NCBI GenBank assembly: GCA_002313415.1
Contig: DCBH01000002.1
Coordinates: 9,297-38,526, forward strand
DNA length: 29,230 nucleotides
Direction of reading: 5' to 3'
Source: Flavobacteriales bacterium UBA1112
Lineage (GTDB): Bacteria; Bacteroidota; Bacteroidia; Flavobacteriales_D; Sanyastnellaceae
Shown here: positions 1 to 7,894 of the stretch, in pieces
Numbering within the stretch: the first letter of the stretch is position 1
Layout: every line of letters begins with the position of its first letter
Notes under the pieces: model-generated
What the model was told of the DNA's origin: nothing
Databases searched by the model: none
Seen by the model: the letters and a program-made list of their open reading frames with translations, nothing else
Made by a program: the position numbers and the translations under genes

Positions 1-1
1 A

Positions 2-676
2 CTTTTGGCAGGTGGAGCACTCGAGGTTGACGTTTATGCCAATGGAAAGTACCAAGCCATGTTCTGTGAAAGCTCAGGGTTGCACTTGGTGGACGTCAAG
101 GGTCGGGAAGTGTCGGGATTTCCGATCAAGCCGTCACGCGGCACTTGGACGGCATGGGCACTTGTGGACTACGATGCAACACGAAATTTCAGGTATCTCT
201 TGGCATCCGAGTTCAGTGGTTTGGTGATGAACTTCAGGGGTGAGGGAGAAGTGACAACAGGTTGGAAGCATCGTCCAGATGATGGGATTGACGTGTCTTC
301 GACGATTTGTCACCTACGTCACTTGCGACTTGGTTCAAAAGACTACATCTACGTGGGCCGAGCCAACGGACAGGTGGAGTTGTTGAATAGGAGTGGAGCT
401 ACTCGCGCCACCACACCTGTCAGGGTGAATTCTCAAAAGGCACCTTTGTTCAGGAAGGGCAAGGATTTGAAAGGCACATCGGTCATCTTCATAGACGGAG
501 CTGGATGGGTCCGTGAGTTCACGCTTGGCGAAGGAGAAGAGGTAGGGCTGTCAGGAATCACGAGAGCAGATCGGATTGAACAGCGCGATGTCGATGGGGA
601 CGGTCTCGAGGATGTGGTCACTTGGTTCCGTGGTGAGCGAATGTTTTGGAACGCGAGAAATGAGCGTATCGAGTAA
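2..676 (+). CDS. C-terminal part of an FG-GAP/VCBS-like repeat protein (partial)
   Basis: The reading frame is open to the left edge, so only the last ~225 residues are visible. The TTG at position 5 is probably internal and not a start. The sequence has a beta-propeller-like rhythm: short blocks with aromatic and glycine turns, such as the VDVKGREVSGFP and VELLNRSG segments. It closes with an Asp-rich calcium-loop-like motif DVDGDGLEDVV, typical of FG-GAP/VCBS repeats, near the C-terminus. Such proteins are usually secreted or surface exposed, but the N-terminus that would show a signal peptide is outside the window. No T9SS sorting domain is present at its end. It converges with the acyl-CoA dehydrogenase gene 45 bases further on. 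The specific function is unknown, and the propeller assignment rests on motif resemblance only. Confidence 0.7.
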   Translation, partial: LLAGGALEVDVYANGKYQAMFCESSGLHLVDVKGREVSGFPIKPSRGTWTAWALVDYDATRNFRYLLASEFSGLVMNFRGEGEVTTGWKHRPDDGIDVSSTICHLRHLRLGSKDYIYVGRANGQVELLNRSGATRATTPVRVNSQKAPLFRKGKDLKGTSVIFIDGAGWVREFTLGEGEEVGLSGITRADRIEQRDVDGDGLEDVVTWFRGERMFWNARNERIE

Positions 677-721
677 ACCAAGGGCCTCTCAAGTTACCAG
701 CCCTGCAATCAGATGGTTGAA

Positions 722-1864
722 TCAGTCGGTCAGAACTGAACGGCTGATGACGATTTTTTGAACTTCGGATGTACCCTCATAAATCTGGGTGATTTTGGCA
801 TCTCGCATGAGTCTCTCCACGTGATATTCTTTCACGTAACCGTACCCACCGTGAATTTGAACGGCCTCTACAGTTTGTTTCATGGCCACTTCGGAAGCAT
901 ACAACTTGGCCATGGAGGACGCCAAATCGTAATTCTCTCCAGCGTCTTTCAAAGCGGCAGATTTCAACGTCAGCAAACGCGCCGCTTCGACTTGAGTTGC
1001 CATGTCTGCGAGCTTAAAAGCAATGGCTTGATGCCTGTGAATTTCTTTGCCAAAGGCTTGTCGTTCCTTTGAATAATCGACGGCCAACTCCAGGGCTCCC
1101 GCTGCAATCCCGACTGCTTGTGCAGCAATTCCGATGCGACCTCCGGACAGCGTTTTCATGGCGAATTTGAAGCCAAATCCGTCTTCTCCAAGGCGGTTTT
1201 CCTTCGGTACTTTGACATCTTGAAACATCAAAGTATGGGTATCTGAACCACGGATTCCGAGTTTGTCCTCTTTGGCTCCGACTTGAAGCCCTGGCATGTC
1301 TCGCTCAACAATAAGCGCATTGATTCCACGGTGACCTTTTTCTGGGTCTGTTTGGGCAATCACCAGGTAAGTAGAGGCGCTGTTTCCGTTCGTGATCCAG
1401 TTTTTGGTCCCATTGAGAAGATAGTGATCACCCATGTCGACCGCTGTGGTTCGCTGCGAGGTGGCGTCTGAACCAGCTTCAGGTTCAGACAGACAAAAGG
1501 CTCCAATTTTTTGTCCCGTTGCAAGCGGAATCAGAAACTTCTCTTTTTGTGCTTCCGTGCCATATTCCTGCAGTCCGTAGCATACCAATGAATTGTTGAC
1601 GCTCATGCAAACGCTCGTGGAGGCATCGATTTTGCTTATTTCCTCCATGGCAAGGACATAACTCACAGTGTCCATGCCTGATCCGCCATATTTGGGGTCC
1701 ACCATCATTCCCATGAAGCCTAGTTCGCCAAGCTGCCTCACCTCATCAGCAGGAAATCGTTGGTCTCTGTCGCGCTCAATGACCCCAGCTTTGAGGACGT
1801 TTTGGGCGAAATCACGGGCTGCATCACGCACCGTAAGGTGTTCTTCTGTGAGGTTGAGGTTCAT
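722..1864 (-). CDS. acyl-CoA dehydrogenase (short-chain/butyryl-type)
   Basis: This is a flavoprotein of fatty-acid or branched amino-acid catabolism. It oxidises an acyl-CoA to the trans-2-enoyl-CoA and passes electrons to ETF. At 380 residues it is the standard family length. The N-terminal helical domain starts at MNLNLTEEHL. The FAD/substrate signature GAFCLSEPEAGSD lies near residues 118-130 and the SGGRIGIAAQAVG helix follows. Near the C-terminus, IYEGTSEVQ supplies the catalytic base, a Glu at about residue 363, in the position used by short- and medium-chain enzymes. The close match to the family core suggests a short-chain (butyryl-CoA) or general acyl-CoA enzyme, but chain-length preference cannot be read from the sequence. 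The gene diverges from anmK across about 80 bases and stands alone on the minus strand. No ETF or thiolase genes are nearby. Confidence 0.95.
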   Translation of the reverse strand: MNLNLTEEHLTVRDAARDFAQNVLKAGVIERDRDQRFPADEVRQLGELGFMGMMVDPKYGGSGMDTVSYVLAMEEISKIDASTSVCMSVNNSLVCYGLQEYGTEAQKEKFLIPLATGQKIGAFCLSEPEAGSDATSQRTTAVDMGDHYLLNGTKNWITNGNSASTYLVIAQTDPEKGHRGINALIVERDMPGLQVGAKEDKLGIRGSDTHTLMFQDVKVPKENRLGEDGFGFKFAMKTLSGGRIGIAAQAVGIAAGALELAVDYSKERQAFGKEIHRHQAIAFKLADMATQVEAARLLTLKSAALKDAGENYDLASSMAKLYASEVAMKQTVEAVQIHGGYGYVKEYHVERLMRDAKITQIYEGTSEVQKIVISRSVLTD

Positions 1865-1947
1865 GGCCTACGTCCTTGCGTTTTGGTGTAAAAGTCCAGA
1901 TGTCGGCATCACACGTTCATCTCTGTTGAGTATTAATTTCCGTGCCG

Positions 1948-3072
1948 ATGCATGGCGAAGATAACAGCAGGTGCCCTCTCGACGGTTGGCATGCCCTTGG
2001 TCTCATGAGCGGGACGTCCTTGGACGGCTTGGATGTGGCATCAGTGAGGTTCTTTCAGGATCAAAAGACGAGAGCATGGTCATTCGCGTTGAAATCGTTT
2101 TCGACTTTGGCTTATCCAGATGTGTTGCGAGATCAACTTTGGAGTGCCATGGATGCGAGTGCAGAGGGCTTGATGCGACTTGATCACGATTGGGCACATT
2201 GGGCTGGACAAGAGGTATTGAGATGGATGAAAGATTCTGAAATTTCTGTTCCCCACGTCGTTGGATCGCATGGTCATACGATATTTCATCGGCCGAGTGA
2301 AGGCTGGACATGTCAAATTGGTCATGGAGCGGTCCTGCATGCCATTCTAAAAGCGCCCGTGGTGAATGATTTTCGGAGCCTCGATGTTGCGATGGGAGGC
2401 CAGGGCGCACCTCTTGTGCCTCTTGCGGACAAAGTGCTTTTCGGCGAGTGGGATGTCGCACTCAATCTCGGAGGCTTTGCCAATCTCAGCATGGAGTCCA
2501 AGGCAGGAGAGCGAGTCGCATGGGACGTAGGTCCTGCCAATTTGTTGCTGAATCGACTTGTTCAGACTGTCGGGTTGGAGATGGATGTCGATGGCCAAAG
2601 GGCGGCATCCGGAACACTGATTCCTGAACTTCTCGAGTCTTGGCAAATGCTGAATTACCACGCACAAGCTCCGCCAAAGAGTCTAGGCCGAGAGTGGCTT
2701 GAACAAGAGGTTTGGCCGCATGCTGAAAGGGCCTTGACATCGCATGGGCTGAATGACGTTCTTGCAACTGCGGTAGCCTACGCAAGCTGGGCCGTGGCTC
2801 GGGATATTCCTGTTGGATCTCGTGTGATGGTGACAGGGGGAGGAGCGTTCAACCCAACCTTGATTTCGGCACTTCAGCGGGAGACTGCAGACTCAAATGT
2901 GATCCTACACTTCCCTGATGACCAATTGATTCATGGCAAAGAGGCCCTCGTATTTGCTTGGCTTGGGTTGCTTCGATGGCTTGGTCAAGTCAATTCGTTG
3001 CCGAGCGTAACAGGGGCGCGATTGGCGACTTCGGGTGGCGCACTTTGGGGGAAAGGGCCGCGCGCGGTTTGA
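1948..3072 (+). CDS. anmK: anhydro-N-acetylmuramic acid kinase
   Basis: AnmK phosphorylates and opens 1,6-anhydro-MurNAc, released by lytic transglycosylases, to MurNAc-6-phosphate. It is a cytoplasmic step in peptidoglycan recycling. The diagnostic N-terminal nucleotide-binding motif GLMSGTSLDGLDVA is present about 20 residues in. Further matches are the VGSHGHTIFHRP block, VNDFRSLDVAMGGQGAPLVP, LNLGGFANLS, and VTGGGAFNP in the C-terminal half. The length of 374 residues is normal. An in-frame GTG lies two codons upstream at 1942; I chose the ATG at 1948 because both leave the core intact and ATG is preferred. The gene is followed by an amino-acid dehydrogenase gene after 69 bases. No MurQ or transporter gene is adjacent. 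Confidence 0.95.
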   Translation: MHGEDNSRCPLDGWHALGLMSGTSLDGLDVASVRFFQDQKTRAWSFALKSFSTLAYPDVLRDQLWSAMDASAEGLMRLDHDWAHWAGQEVLRWMKDSEISVPHVVGSHGHTIFHRPSEGWTCQIGHGAVLHAILKAPVVNDFRSLDVAMGGQGAPLVPLADKVLFGEWDVALNLGGFANLSMESKAGERVAWDVGPANLLLNRLVQTVGLEMDVDGQRAASGTLIPELLESWQMLNYHAQAPPKSLGREWLEQEVWPHAERALTSHGLNDVLATAVAYASWAVARDIPVGSRVMVTGGGAFNPTLISALQRETADSNVILHFPDDQLIHGKEALVFAWLGLLRWLGQVNSLPSVTGARLATSGGALWGKGPRAV

Positions 3073-3110
3073 TGGCCTGAATTCGCCAAATGGGGAGTTG
3101 GGGTTTGAAT

Positions 3111-3118
3111 TACCTTCG
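3111..3118 (+). promoter_or_regulatory. Putative -7 box for the amino-acid dehydrogenase gene
   Basis: TACCTTCG matches the Bacteroidota -7 consensus TAnnTTTG at all but one position. It lies 23 bases before the ATG at 3142, in the 69-base gap after anmK. No TTG lies 17-23 bases upstream, so the -33 element is missing and the call is tentative. Confidence 0.35.
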
Positions 3119-3141
3119 CAAACGCCTTTGACATCATACCC

Positions 3142-4371
3142 ATGAAAGACCTACTGAAGGATTACGAAAATCGCACACCTGAAATCGTATTTGCCTGGCA
3201 AGACAGTGAGACCGAAGCTCGGGGATGGGTGGTCATCAACTCGTTGAGAGGAGGCGCAGCTGGAGGAGGTACGCGAATGAGAAAAGGGCTGGATCAGCGC
3301 GAAGTAGAGAGCTTGGCGAAAACAATGGAAGTCAAATTCACAGTGTCTGGCCCTCACATCGGTGGAGCCAAGAGCGGCATCGATTTTGACCCCGCAGATC
3401 CTCGTAAAAAAGGAGTGCTTGAGCGTTGGTACAAAGCGGTGACTCCATTGCTTAAATACTATTACGGGACGGGTGGCGACCTGAACGTTGATGAAATCCA
3501 TGAGGTCATTCCAATCACCGAAACCAATGGAGTTTGGCATCCCCAAGAGGGTGTGTTTACAGGGCATTTTCAGCCCAACGAAGCTCAAAAAGTTCGCCGA
3601 ATTGGCAACCTCCGTCAAGGGGTGTCGCAACCAGTGGAAGACCCCCAAATAAGCCCAGATATTCACAGAAAAATTTGCGTTGCGGATTTGATTACAGGGT
3701 ACGGCGTCAGCGAGTCTGTCCGACACTACTACGATTTGTCGGGTTCAAGTGTGGCCGGCAAGAAAGTATTGGTCCAGGGCTGGGGCAATGTGGGAGCCGC
3801 TGCGGCACTATATCTCGCGAAGTCGGGGGCTTGTATTGTAGGAATCATCGACCGTGATGGGGGGATGATTCGACCGGAAGGCATGTCTTATCAGGAGGTT
3901 AGGGAATTGTTTTTGGCCAAGGACGGGAATGCATTGAAGGCAGACAAGTTGCAGTCATTTGAGGAAGTGAATGCGGCCATTTGGGATGTAGAAGCGGATG
4001 TGTTTTTGCCATGTGCTGCCAGCAGACTTGTAACACTAAATCAGGTTGAGCGTATGGTCAATGCTGGGGTTGAGGTCATTTCTTCAGGGGCGAATGTGCC
4101 TTTTGCAGACAAAGAAATCTTTTACGGTCCCATTGCAGAATACGCCGACAACCACATGACGGTCATTCCCGATTTTATTGCGAATTGCGGAATGGCACGT
4201 GTATTTGCGTTTTTGATGAGCGATGAGGATGTGGACATGTCTGATGCGGCCATCTTTGACGACACGTCCAACGTCATCCGTGAAGCTTTGGCCAAAGTCA
4301 AAGAAACACATGCTGAATCGACGAACTTCACGGCCAAGGCGTTTGAGCGTGCATTGAATTTTTTGATGTGA
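3142..4371 (+). CDS. Glu/Leu/Phe/Val dehydrogenase family protein
   Basis: This is an NAD(P)-dependent oxidative deaminase converting an L-amino acid to its 2-oxo acid and ammonia. The N-terminal dimerisation/substrate domain carries GGGTRMRKG and the catalytic-lysine motif HIGGAKSGIDFDP (GGAKGG in classic enzymes, with a Ser in the second half here). TGGDLNVDE supplies the conserved Asp region. The Rossmann NAD-binding fold begins near VLVQGWGNVGAAAALYL, about residue 210, and ends with PDFIANCGM. At 409 residues it is near the family norm. Whether it acts on glutamate, leucine or another amino acid cannot be decided by eye. The GGAKSG variant and the position next to an acyl-CoA dehydrogenase leave room for a branched-chain role, but that is inference. 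It is followed after 66 bases by nhaD. Confidence 0.88.
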   Translation: MKDLLKDYENRTPEIVFAWQDSETEARGWVVINSLRGGAAGGGTRMRKGLDQREVESLAKTMEVKFTVSGPHIGGAKSGIDFDPADPRKKGVLERWYKAVTPLLKYYYGTGGDLNVDEIHEVIPITETNGVWHPQEGVFTGHFQPNEAQKVRRIGNLRQGVSQPVEDPQISPDIHRKICVADLITGYGVSESVRHYYDLSGSSVAGKKVLVQGWGNVGAAAALYLAKSGACIVGIIDRDGGMIRPEGMSYQEVRELFLAKDGNALKADKLQSFEEVNAAIWDVEADVFLPCAASRLVTLNQVERMVNAGVEVISSGANVPFADKEIFYGPIAEYADNHMTVIPDFIANCGMARVFAFLMSDEDVDMSDAAIFDDTSNVIREALAKVKETHAESTNFTAKAFERALNFLM

Positions 4372-4437
4372 GTTACCTGAATCTCGGTTCATCGTCTAGA
4401 GAACAATGAGCCGCATCTTGCCCTTACACTATTGACC

Positions 4438-5814
4438 ATGGACATTTTTATTCTCGTCGTTTTTATCCTCGGGTACGCATTCATCGCCCTTGAGCACAAC
4501 ATTCGCGTCGACAAGGCAGCATCTGCATTGTTGACCGGAACCCTGTGTTGGGCCTTGTTCGTCCTCGGGTGGCACGAGGTCCCAGCTCACCTTGCAGAGG
4601 ACTATCAGCTCTTCTCGGCTGAACACAATGGAACAGGACATGGGGGATTGGCGCAATTTTTTGAGCACAGGCTGCTTCATCACATGGAGGAAATCAGCAG
4701 CATTTTGTTTTTCCTCCTAGGCGCCATGACCATCGTAGAATTGGTGGATGCCCATGAGGGATTCCGCGTCATTACAGATCGAATTCAGACTCGGAACAAG
4801 GTCAAGATGCTTTGGATTGTTTGCATTTTGACTTTTTTCTTTTCGGCACTGTTGGACAACCTGACGACGTCCATTGTCATGGTTTCCTTGCTCAGGAAAC
4901 TCATCAATGATCGCCAAACTCGTTGGTTGTTTGCGGGGATGGTGGTCATTGCTGCGAATGCAGGGGGAGCATGGTCGCCCATTGGAGATGTAACAACGAC
5001 CATGCTCTGGATTGGAGGTCAGTTGACCACATCGACCATCATCACAAACCTCATTTTGCCGAGCGTGGTTTGCCTACTCGTACCACTCTTCGCGCTGAGC
5101 TTTCGGTTACAGGGAGAGATTGATCGTCCTGCATCAGATGAGGAAGAAGAGTGGGACCCCACAACTCCATTTGAGCGGAATTTGGTCTTCGCCGCAGGAG
5201 TTTTAGGCTTGCTGTTTGTCCCGTTATTTAAGACTGTGACCCATCTGCCCCCGTTCATGGGGATGATGCTGAGCTTGGGTGCCCTCTGGATGTTGACAGA
5301 GCGTTTGCACCATTCCAAAAATGTTGAAGAGAAAGCACACCTCACCGTCATCGGAGTTTTGCGAAAAATTGATACTGCATCAGTGTTGTTCTTTCTCGGC
5401 ATCCTTTTGGCGGTGGCGTCTTTGCAAGAAGCGGGTCATTTGTTGTTTGCAGCGGACTGGCTTCGAACGAGCTTGAACGACGTATACCTCATTGACTTAG
5501 CCATTGGTTTGCTCAGTGCAATTGTAGATAACGTTCCCCTTGTTGCGGCAAGCATGGGCATGTATGATGTCGTCCCTTCGGCAGCGGTTACAGACGCATG
5601 GTCGAGCATGTTTGTGCAGGATGGCATTTTTTGGCAGTTCCTCGCTTATTGTGCCGGAACGGGCGGGTCAGCCCTCATCATCGGTTCTGCTGCTGGGGTG
5701 GCAGTCATGGGCTTGGAACGCATCGACTTTGTGTGGTATCTCAAGAAAATCAGTCTGTTGGCGATTTTGGGTTACTTCGCAGGCGCGGGGGTATATCTTC
5801 TCATGTTTGCCTGA
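4438..5814 (+). CDS. nhaD: NhaD-type Na+/H+ antiporter
   Basis: This inner-membrane antiporter exchanges cytoplasmic Na+ (or Li+) for external H+ and supports sodium and pH homeostasis. The protein is about 458 residues long and consists of roughly a dozen hydrophobic segments. The first spans MDIFILVVFILGYAFIALEH. The family-typical region SALLDNLTTSIVMVSLL, then NAGGAWSPIGDVTTTMLW, is clear in the middle, and a second, symmetry-related DNVPLVAASMGMY segment lies near the C-terminal third. A charged loop DEEEEWDP separates the halves. A TTG two codons upstream (4432) is in frame, but the ATG at 4438 begins the first membrane helix directly. The TolQ/TolR/TonB-like genes follow 122 bases downstream on the same strand, which may link ion homeostasis with ion-driven envelope energisation. 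Confidence 0.93.
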   Translation: MDIFILVVFILGYAFIALEHNIRVDKAASALLTGTLCWALFVLGWHEVPAHLAEDYQLFSAEHNGTGHGGLAQFFEHRLLHHMEEISSILFFLLGAMTIVELVDAHEGFRVITDRIQTRNKVKMLWIVCILTFFFSALLDNLTTSIVMVSLLRKLINDRQTRWLFAGMVVIAANAGGAWSPIGDVTTTMLWIGGQLTTSTIITNLILPSVVCLLVPLFALSFRLQGEIDRPASDEEEEWDPTTPFERNLVFAAGVLGLLFVPLFKTVTHLPPFMGMMLSLGALWMLTERLHHSKNVEEKAHLTVIGVLRKIDTASVLFFLGILLAVASLQEAGHLLFAADWLRTSLNDVYLIDLAIGLLSAIVDNVPLVAASMGMYDVVPSAAVTDAWSSMFVQDGIFWQFLAYCAGTGGSALIIGSAAGVAVMGLERIDFVWYLKKISLLAILGYFAGAGVYLLMFA

Positions 5815-5936
5815 TGATGCTCTGGTCCGTGGCGGCGTTGTGAACCTGTTGCATTGAATAACTGCGGCTTTTGGGGTGGACAATGGGCCAATATTCAGTT
5901 GAACTTGGACGTTCAAACCTGGAAAGCTCTCCATTC

Positions 5937-6638
5937 ATGCGATCGACCTTCACTTCTCTCCTGCTTCAAGCCACCACTGATGTGTTGGAAGCCGTTCCTG
6001 AAATTACAGAGGTGAAGGTCAATGTGCTTCAGCTTTTGATGGAGGGTGGTTGGTACATCATGCTTCCTTTGGCGCTGATGAGTCTGATCGGGATGTTTGT
6101 GTTTTTTGAGCGCTATTTGGCCATTCGAAGGGCAGATCAGGTAAGTCCCGATTTCATGAATCGTTTGAAGGATTACATTTCTCAAGGCAACTTGAGCAGC
6201 GCACGAAACCTTTGCTCGGACAGCAACACACCCCTTGGACGAATGCTTGACAAAGGAATCAGTCGCATAGGGAAGCCCCTGAAAGACATCAGCGTCGCCA
6301 TTGAAAATGTAGGAAAGCTTGAGATTTATCGCCTCGAAAAGAACCTCAGTACGTTGGCTACAGTTGCTGGAGCGGCGCCCATGGTCGGGTTTTTAGGTAC
6401 AGTCATAGGAATGGTGAATGTCTTTTTAGATATGGAAGCTGCAGGGACGGTTCAGGTGAGTGACATTTCATCTGGAACCAAACAAGCTATGGTGACGACC
6501 ATTGTAGGTCTGATTGTGGGAATTTTGGCTTTCATGGCTTACAACCACTTGGTGAGTAGAGTCAGCAAGGTGGTTCATCGGATGGAGGCGAACAGTTTAG
6601 AATTCATTGATATTCTCGAAGAGCCTGCACGCAGATGA
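5937..6638 (+). CDS. tolQ: MotA/TolQ/ExbB proton channel family protein
   Basis: This is the channel-forming subunit of an ion-driven inner-membrane motor that uses the proton-motive force to energise TonB- or Tol-dependent outer-membrane processes. Three membrane segments are visible: GGWYIMLPLALMSLIG (about residues 35-58), a central AGAAPMVGFLGTVIGMV segment with the family signature, and GTKQAMVTTIVGLIVG towards the C-terminus. Starts at ATG 5883, or TTG 5871, would add an N-terminal stretch lacking family character. The ATG at 5937, giving MRSTFTSLLLQATTD and 233 residues, looks like the usual start in this phylum. The gene overlaps the next one by ATGA, so translation is probably coupled. 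TolQ and ExbB cannot be separated by sequence alone here. Confidence 0.9.
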   Translation: MRSTFTSLLLQATTDVLEAVPEITEVKVNVLQLLMEGGWYIMLPLALMSLIGMFVFFERYLAIRRADQVSPDFMNRLKDYISQGNLSSARNLCSDSNTPLGRMLDKGISRIGKPLKDISVAIENVGKLEIYRLEKNLSTLATVAGAAPMVGFLGTVIGMVNVFLDMEAAGTVQVSDISSGTKQAMVTTIVGLIVGILAFMAYNHLVSRVSKVVHRMEANSLEFIDILEEPARR

Positions 6639-7039
6639 ATCTTGGGCAACGCAACAAAGTCATCTTGTCGGGCAACATGTCTTCCATGACGGATCTCGTG
6701 TTTCTGCTTCTCATCTTTTTTGTCATCTTATCGACGTTGGTCAGCAACGGTGTGAATGTGGATCTGCCAACGTCAAAGGGGACCACATCCGTAACGTCTC
6801 GACTTACGGTGAGCATCCAAGAAGACGGATCGTACCACCTCAACGGCGAAATTCGTCCCATATCTCGTGCTGACCTTGAGCCCAAATTGAAGCTCGAAAT
6901 GGATAAGCAAGCAGAAAAGGTTCTCTATCTCCAGGTAGATAAAAACGTCCCTACTGGCCAAACTGTAGAGCTCATTGGAATGGCCAAATCCAACCAATGG
7001 AAAATCATGCTGGGATCCAATCCGGCTCGCACGGAATGA
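6635..7039 (+). CDS. tolR: ExbD/TolR family biopolymer transport protein
   Basis: This is the partner of the upstream channel protein: a single-pass inner-membrane protein with a periplasmic domain that forms the ion pathway with TolQ/ExbB. A short cytoplasmic N-terminus leads to MTDLVFLLLIFFVIL, in which Asp20 at the membrane edge is the conserved proton-carrying residue of the family. A periplasmic domain of about 95 residues follows, ending in MAKSNQWKIMLGSNP. At 134 residues it is typical of compact ExbD/TolR proteins. Its ATG overlaps the stop of the previous gene (ATGA), and the TonB-like gene starts 33 bases after its stop. Confidence 0.9.
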   Translation: MNLGQRNKVILSGNMSSMTDLVFLLLIFFVILSTLVSNGVNVDLPTSKGTTSVTSRLTVSIQEDGSYHLNGEIRPISRADLEPKLKLEMDKQAEKVLYLQVDKNVPTGQTVELIGMAKSNQWKIMLGSNPARTE

Positions 7040-7072
7040 GTCCCAAGACGCTTTCAATGGGCATTCAATTCC

Positions 7073-7894
7073 ATGTCTAAACACGTACAACTTGAGGAAG
7101 CGCGACTCCAATTGGAGAAGAAAAATCGCCGAGAGGCTGCTCTTCTGAGTGGAACATTGTTCTTCCTTGTCTTGGCGCTTTGCTTCCTCCTGACGGCGTT
7201 TACCATTCAAGACCCACCACCAGGAGAACAATTTGTGGCTGTTGGTTTTGCTGATTTGGGAGTCACTGAAGAGGCAGGAGGAGAAACTGAAAGTGAGACT
7301 CCGAGCGAGGAGATTCAAGAAGCGGTGAAAGAGGTTGTGGCCTCATCTGTTCCAGATCCTGTTTTGGAGGAGGCAACAGAAGAAGTCGTGACCCAGGAGT
7401 CCAGCGAGATGATGGTGGATTCTAAGCCAATTCCCAAGCCAGATCCAGAGCCTGAGTTCGAGCCCGAGCCTGTTCGAGAGGATCGAACAGCACATCTTTT
7501 TCGGAATTCTGACAATCCAAGTATGGGTGGAGGGGGATCGCAGGGGGCGACTCAAGGCACGGGAAATGAGGGTGAGGAGGCAGGAAAAATAGAGGGTAGA
7601 GGAGTGGTTTCAGGTGATGTTGGAGAGGGTCTTGTTGGCGGTGGGAGCATGTTAGGCGATCCACGCCTTGATGAAAAGCCTCAAGAGGCAGGTACAGTGC
7701 GAATCCGGATTCAGGTGGATGCCGCAGGCAAGGTCATCAGTGCGAGCCCGGTGTATGAGTCCATCCTTACGACGCTAACGGACTCATATCATGTAAAATT
7801 GGCCCAACGTGCGGCGATGACCGCGCGCTTTGAAGGAAATGCGACTCAGAATCGCCGTCTGGGTTACATCACGATTACCTTCGATCTTGAATAA
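7073..7894 (+). CDS. TonB-like energy transducer protein
   Basis: This is probably the periplasm-spanning arm that carries energy from the TolQ/TolR-type motor to outer-membrane receptors or the Tol system. A short basic cytoplasmic start is followed by one membrane helix, LLSGTLFFLVLALCFLLTAF, at about residues 23-43. A long Glu/Pro-rich stretch (residues ~65-140, with PIPKPDPEPEFEPEP) and a Gly-rich stretch follow. The last 65 residues form a small TonB-C-like beta domain beginning TVRIRIQVDAAGKVIS. The classical C-terminal YP motif is not obvious, so it may be a TonB variant or TolA-like protein. The family call rests on architecture and on the preceding channel genes. It is 273 residues long and its stop overlaps the likely folC start. 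Confidence 0.82.
   Translation: MSKHVQLEEARLQLEKKNRREAALLSGTLFFLVLALCFLLTAFTIQDPPPGEQFVAVGFADLGVTEEAGGETESETPSEEIQEAVKEVVASSVPDPVLEEATEEVVTQESSEMMVDSKPIPKPDPEPEFEPEPVREDRTAHLFRNSDNPSMGGGGSQGATQGTGNEGEEAGKIEGRGVVSGDVGEGLVGGGSMLGDPRLDEKPQEAGTVRIRIQVDAAGKVISASPVYESILTTLTDSYHVKLAQRAAMTARFEGNATQNRRLGYITITFDLE

Noticed and set aside
4385..4413. Imperfect hairpin (CGGTTCAT/ATGAGCCG) between the amino-acid dehydrogenase and nhaD
   Set aside because: It has a 13-base loop, a wobble pair and no T run, so it is not a convincing terminator.
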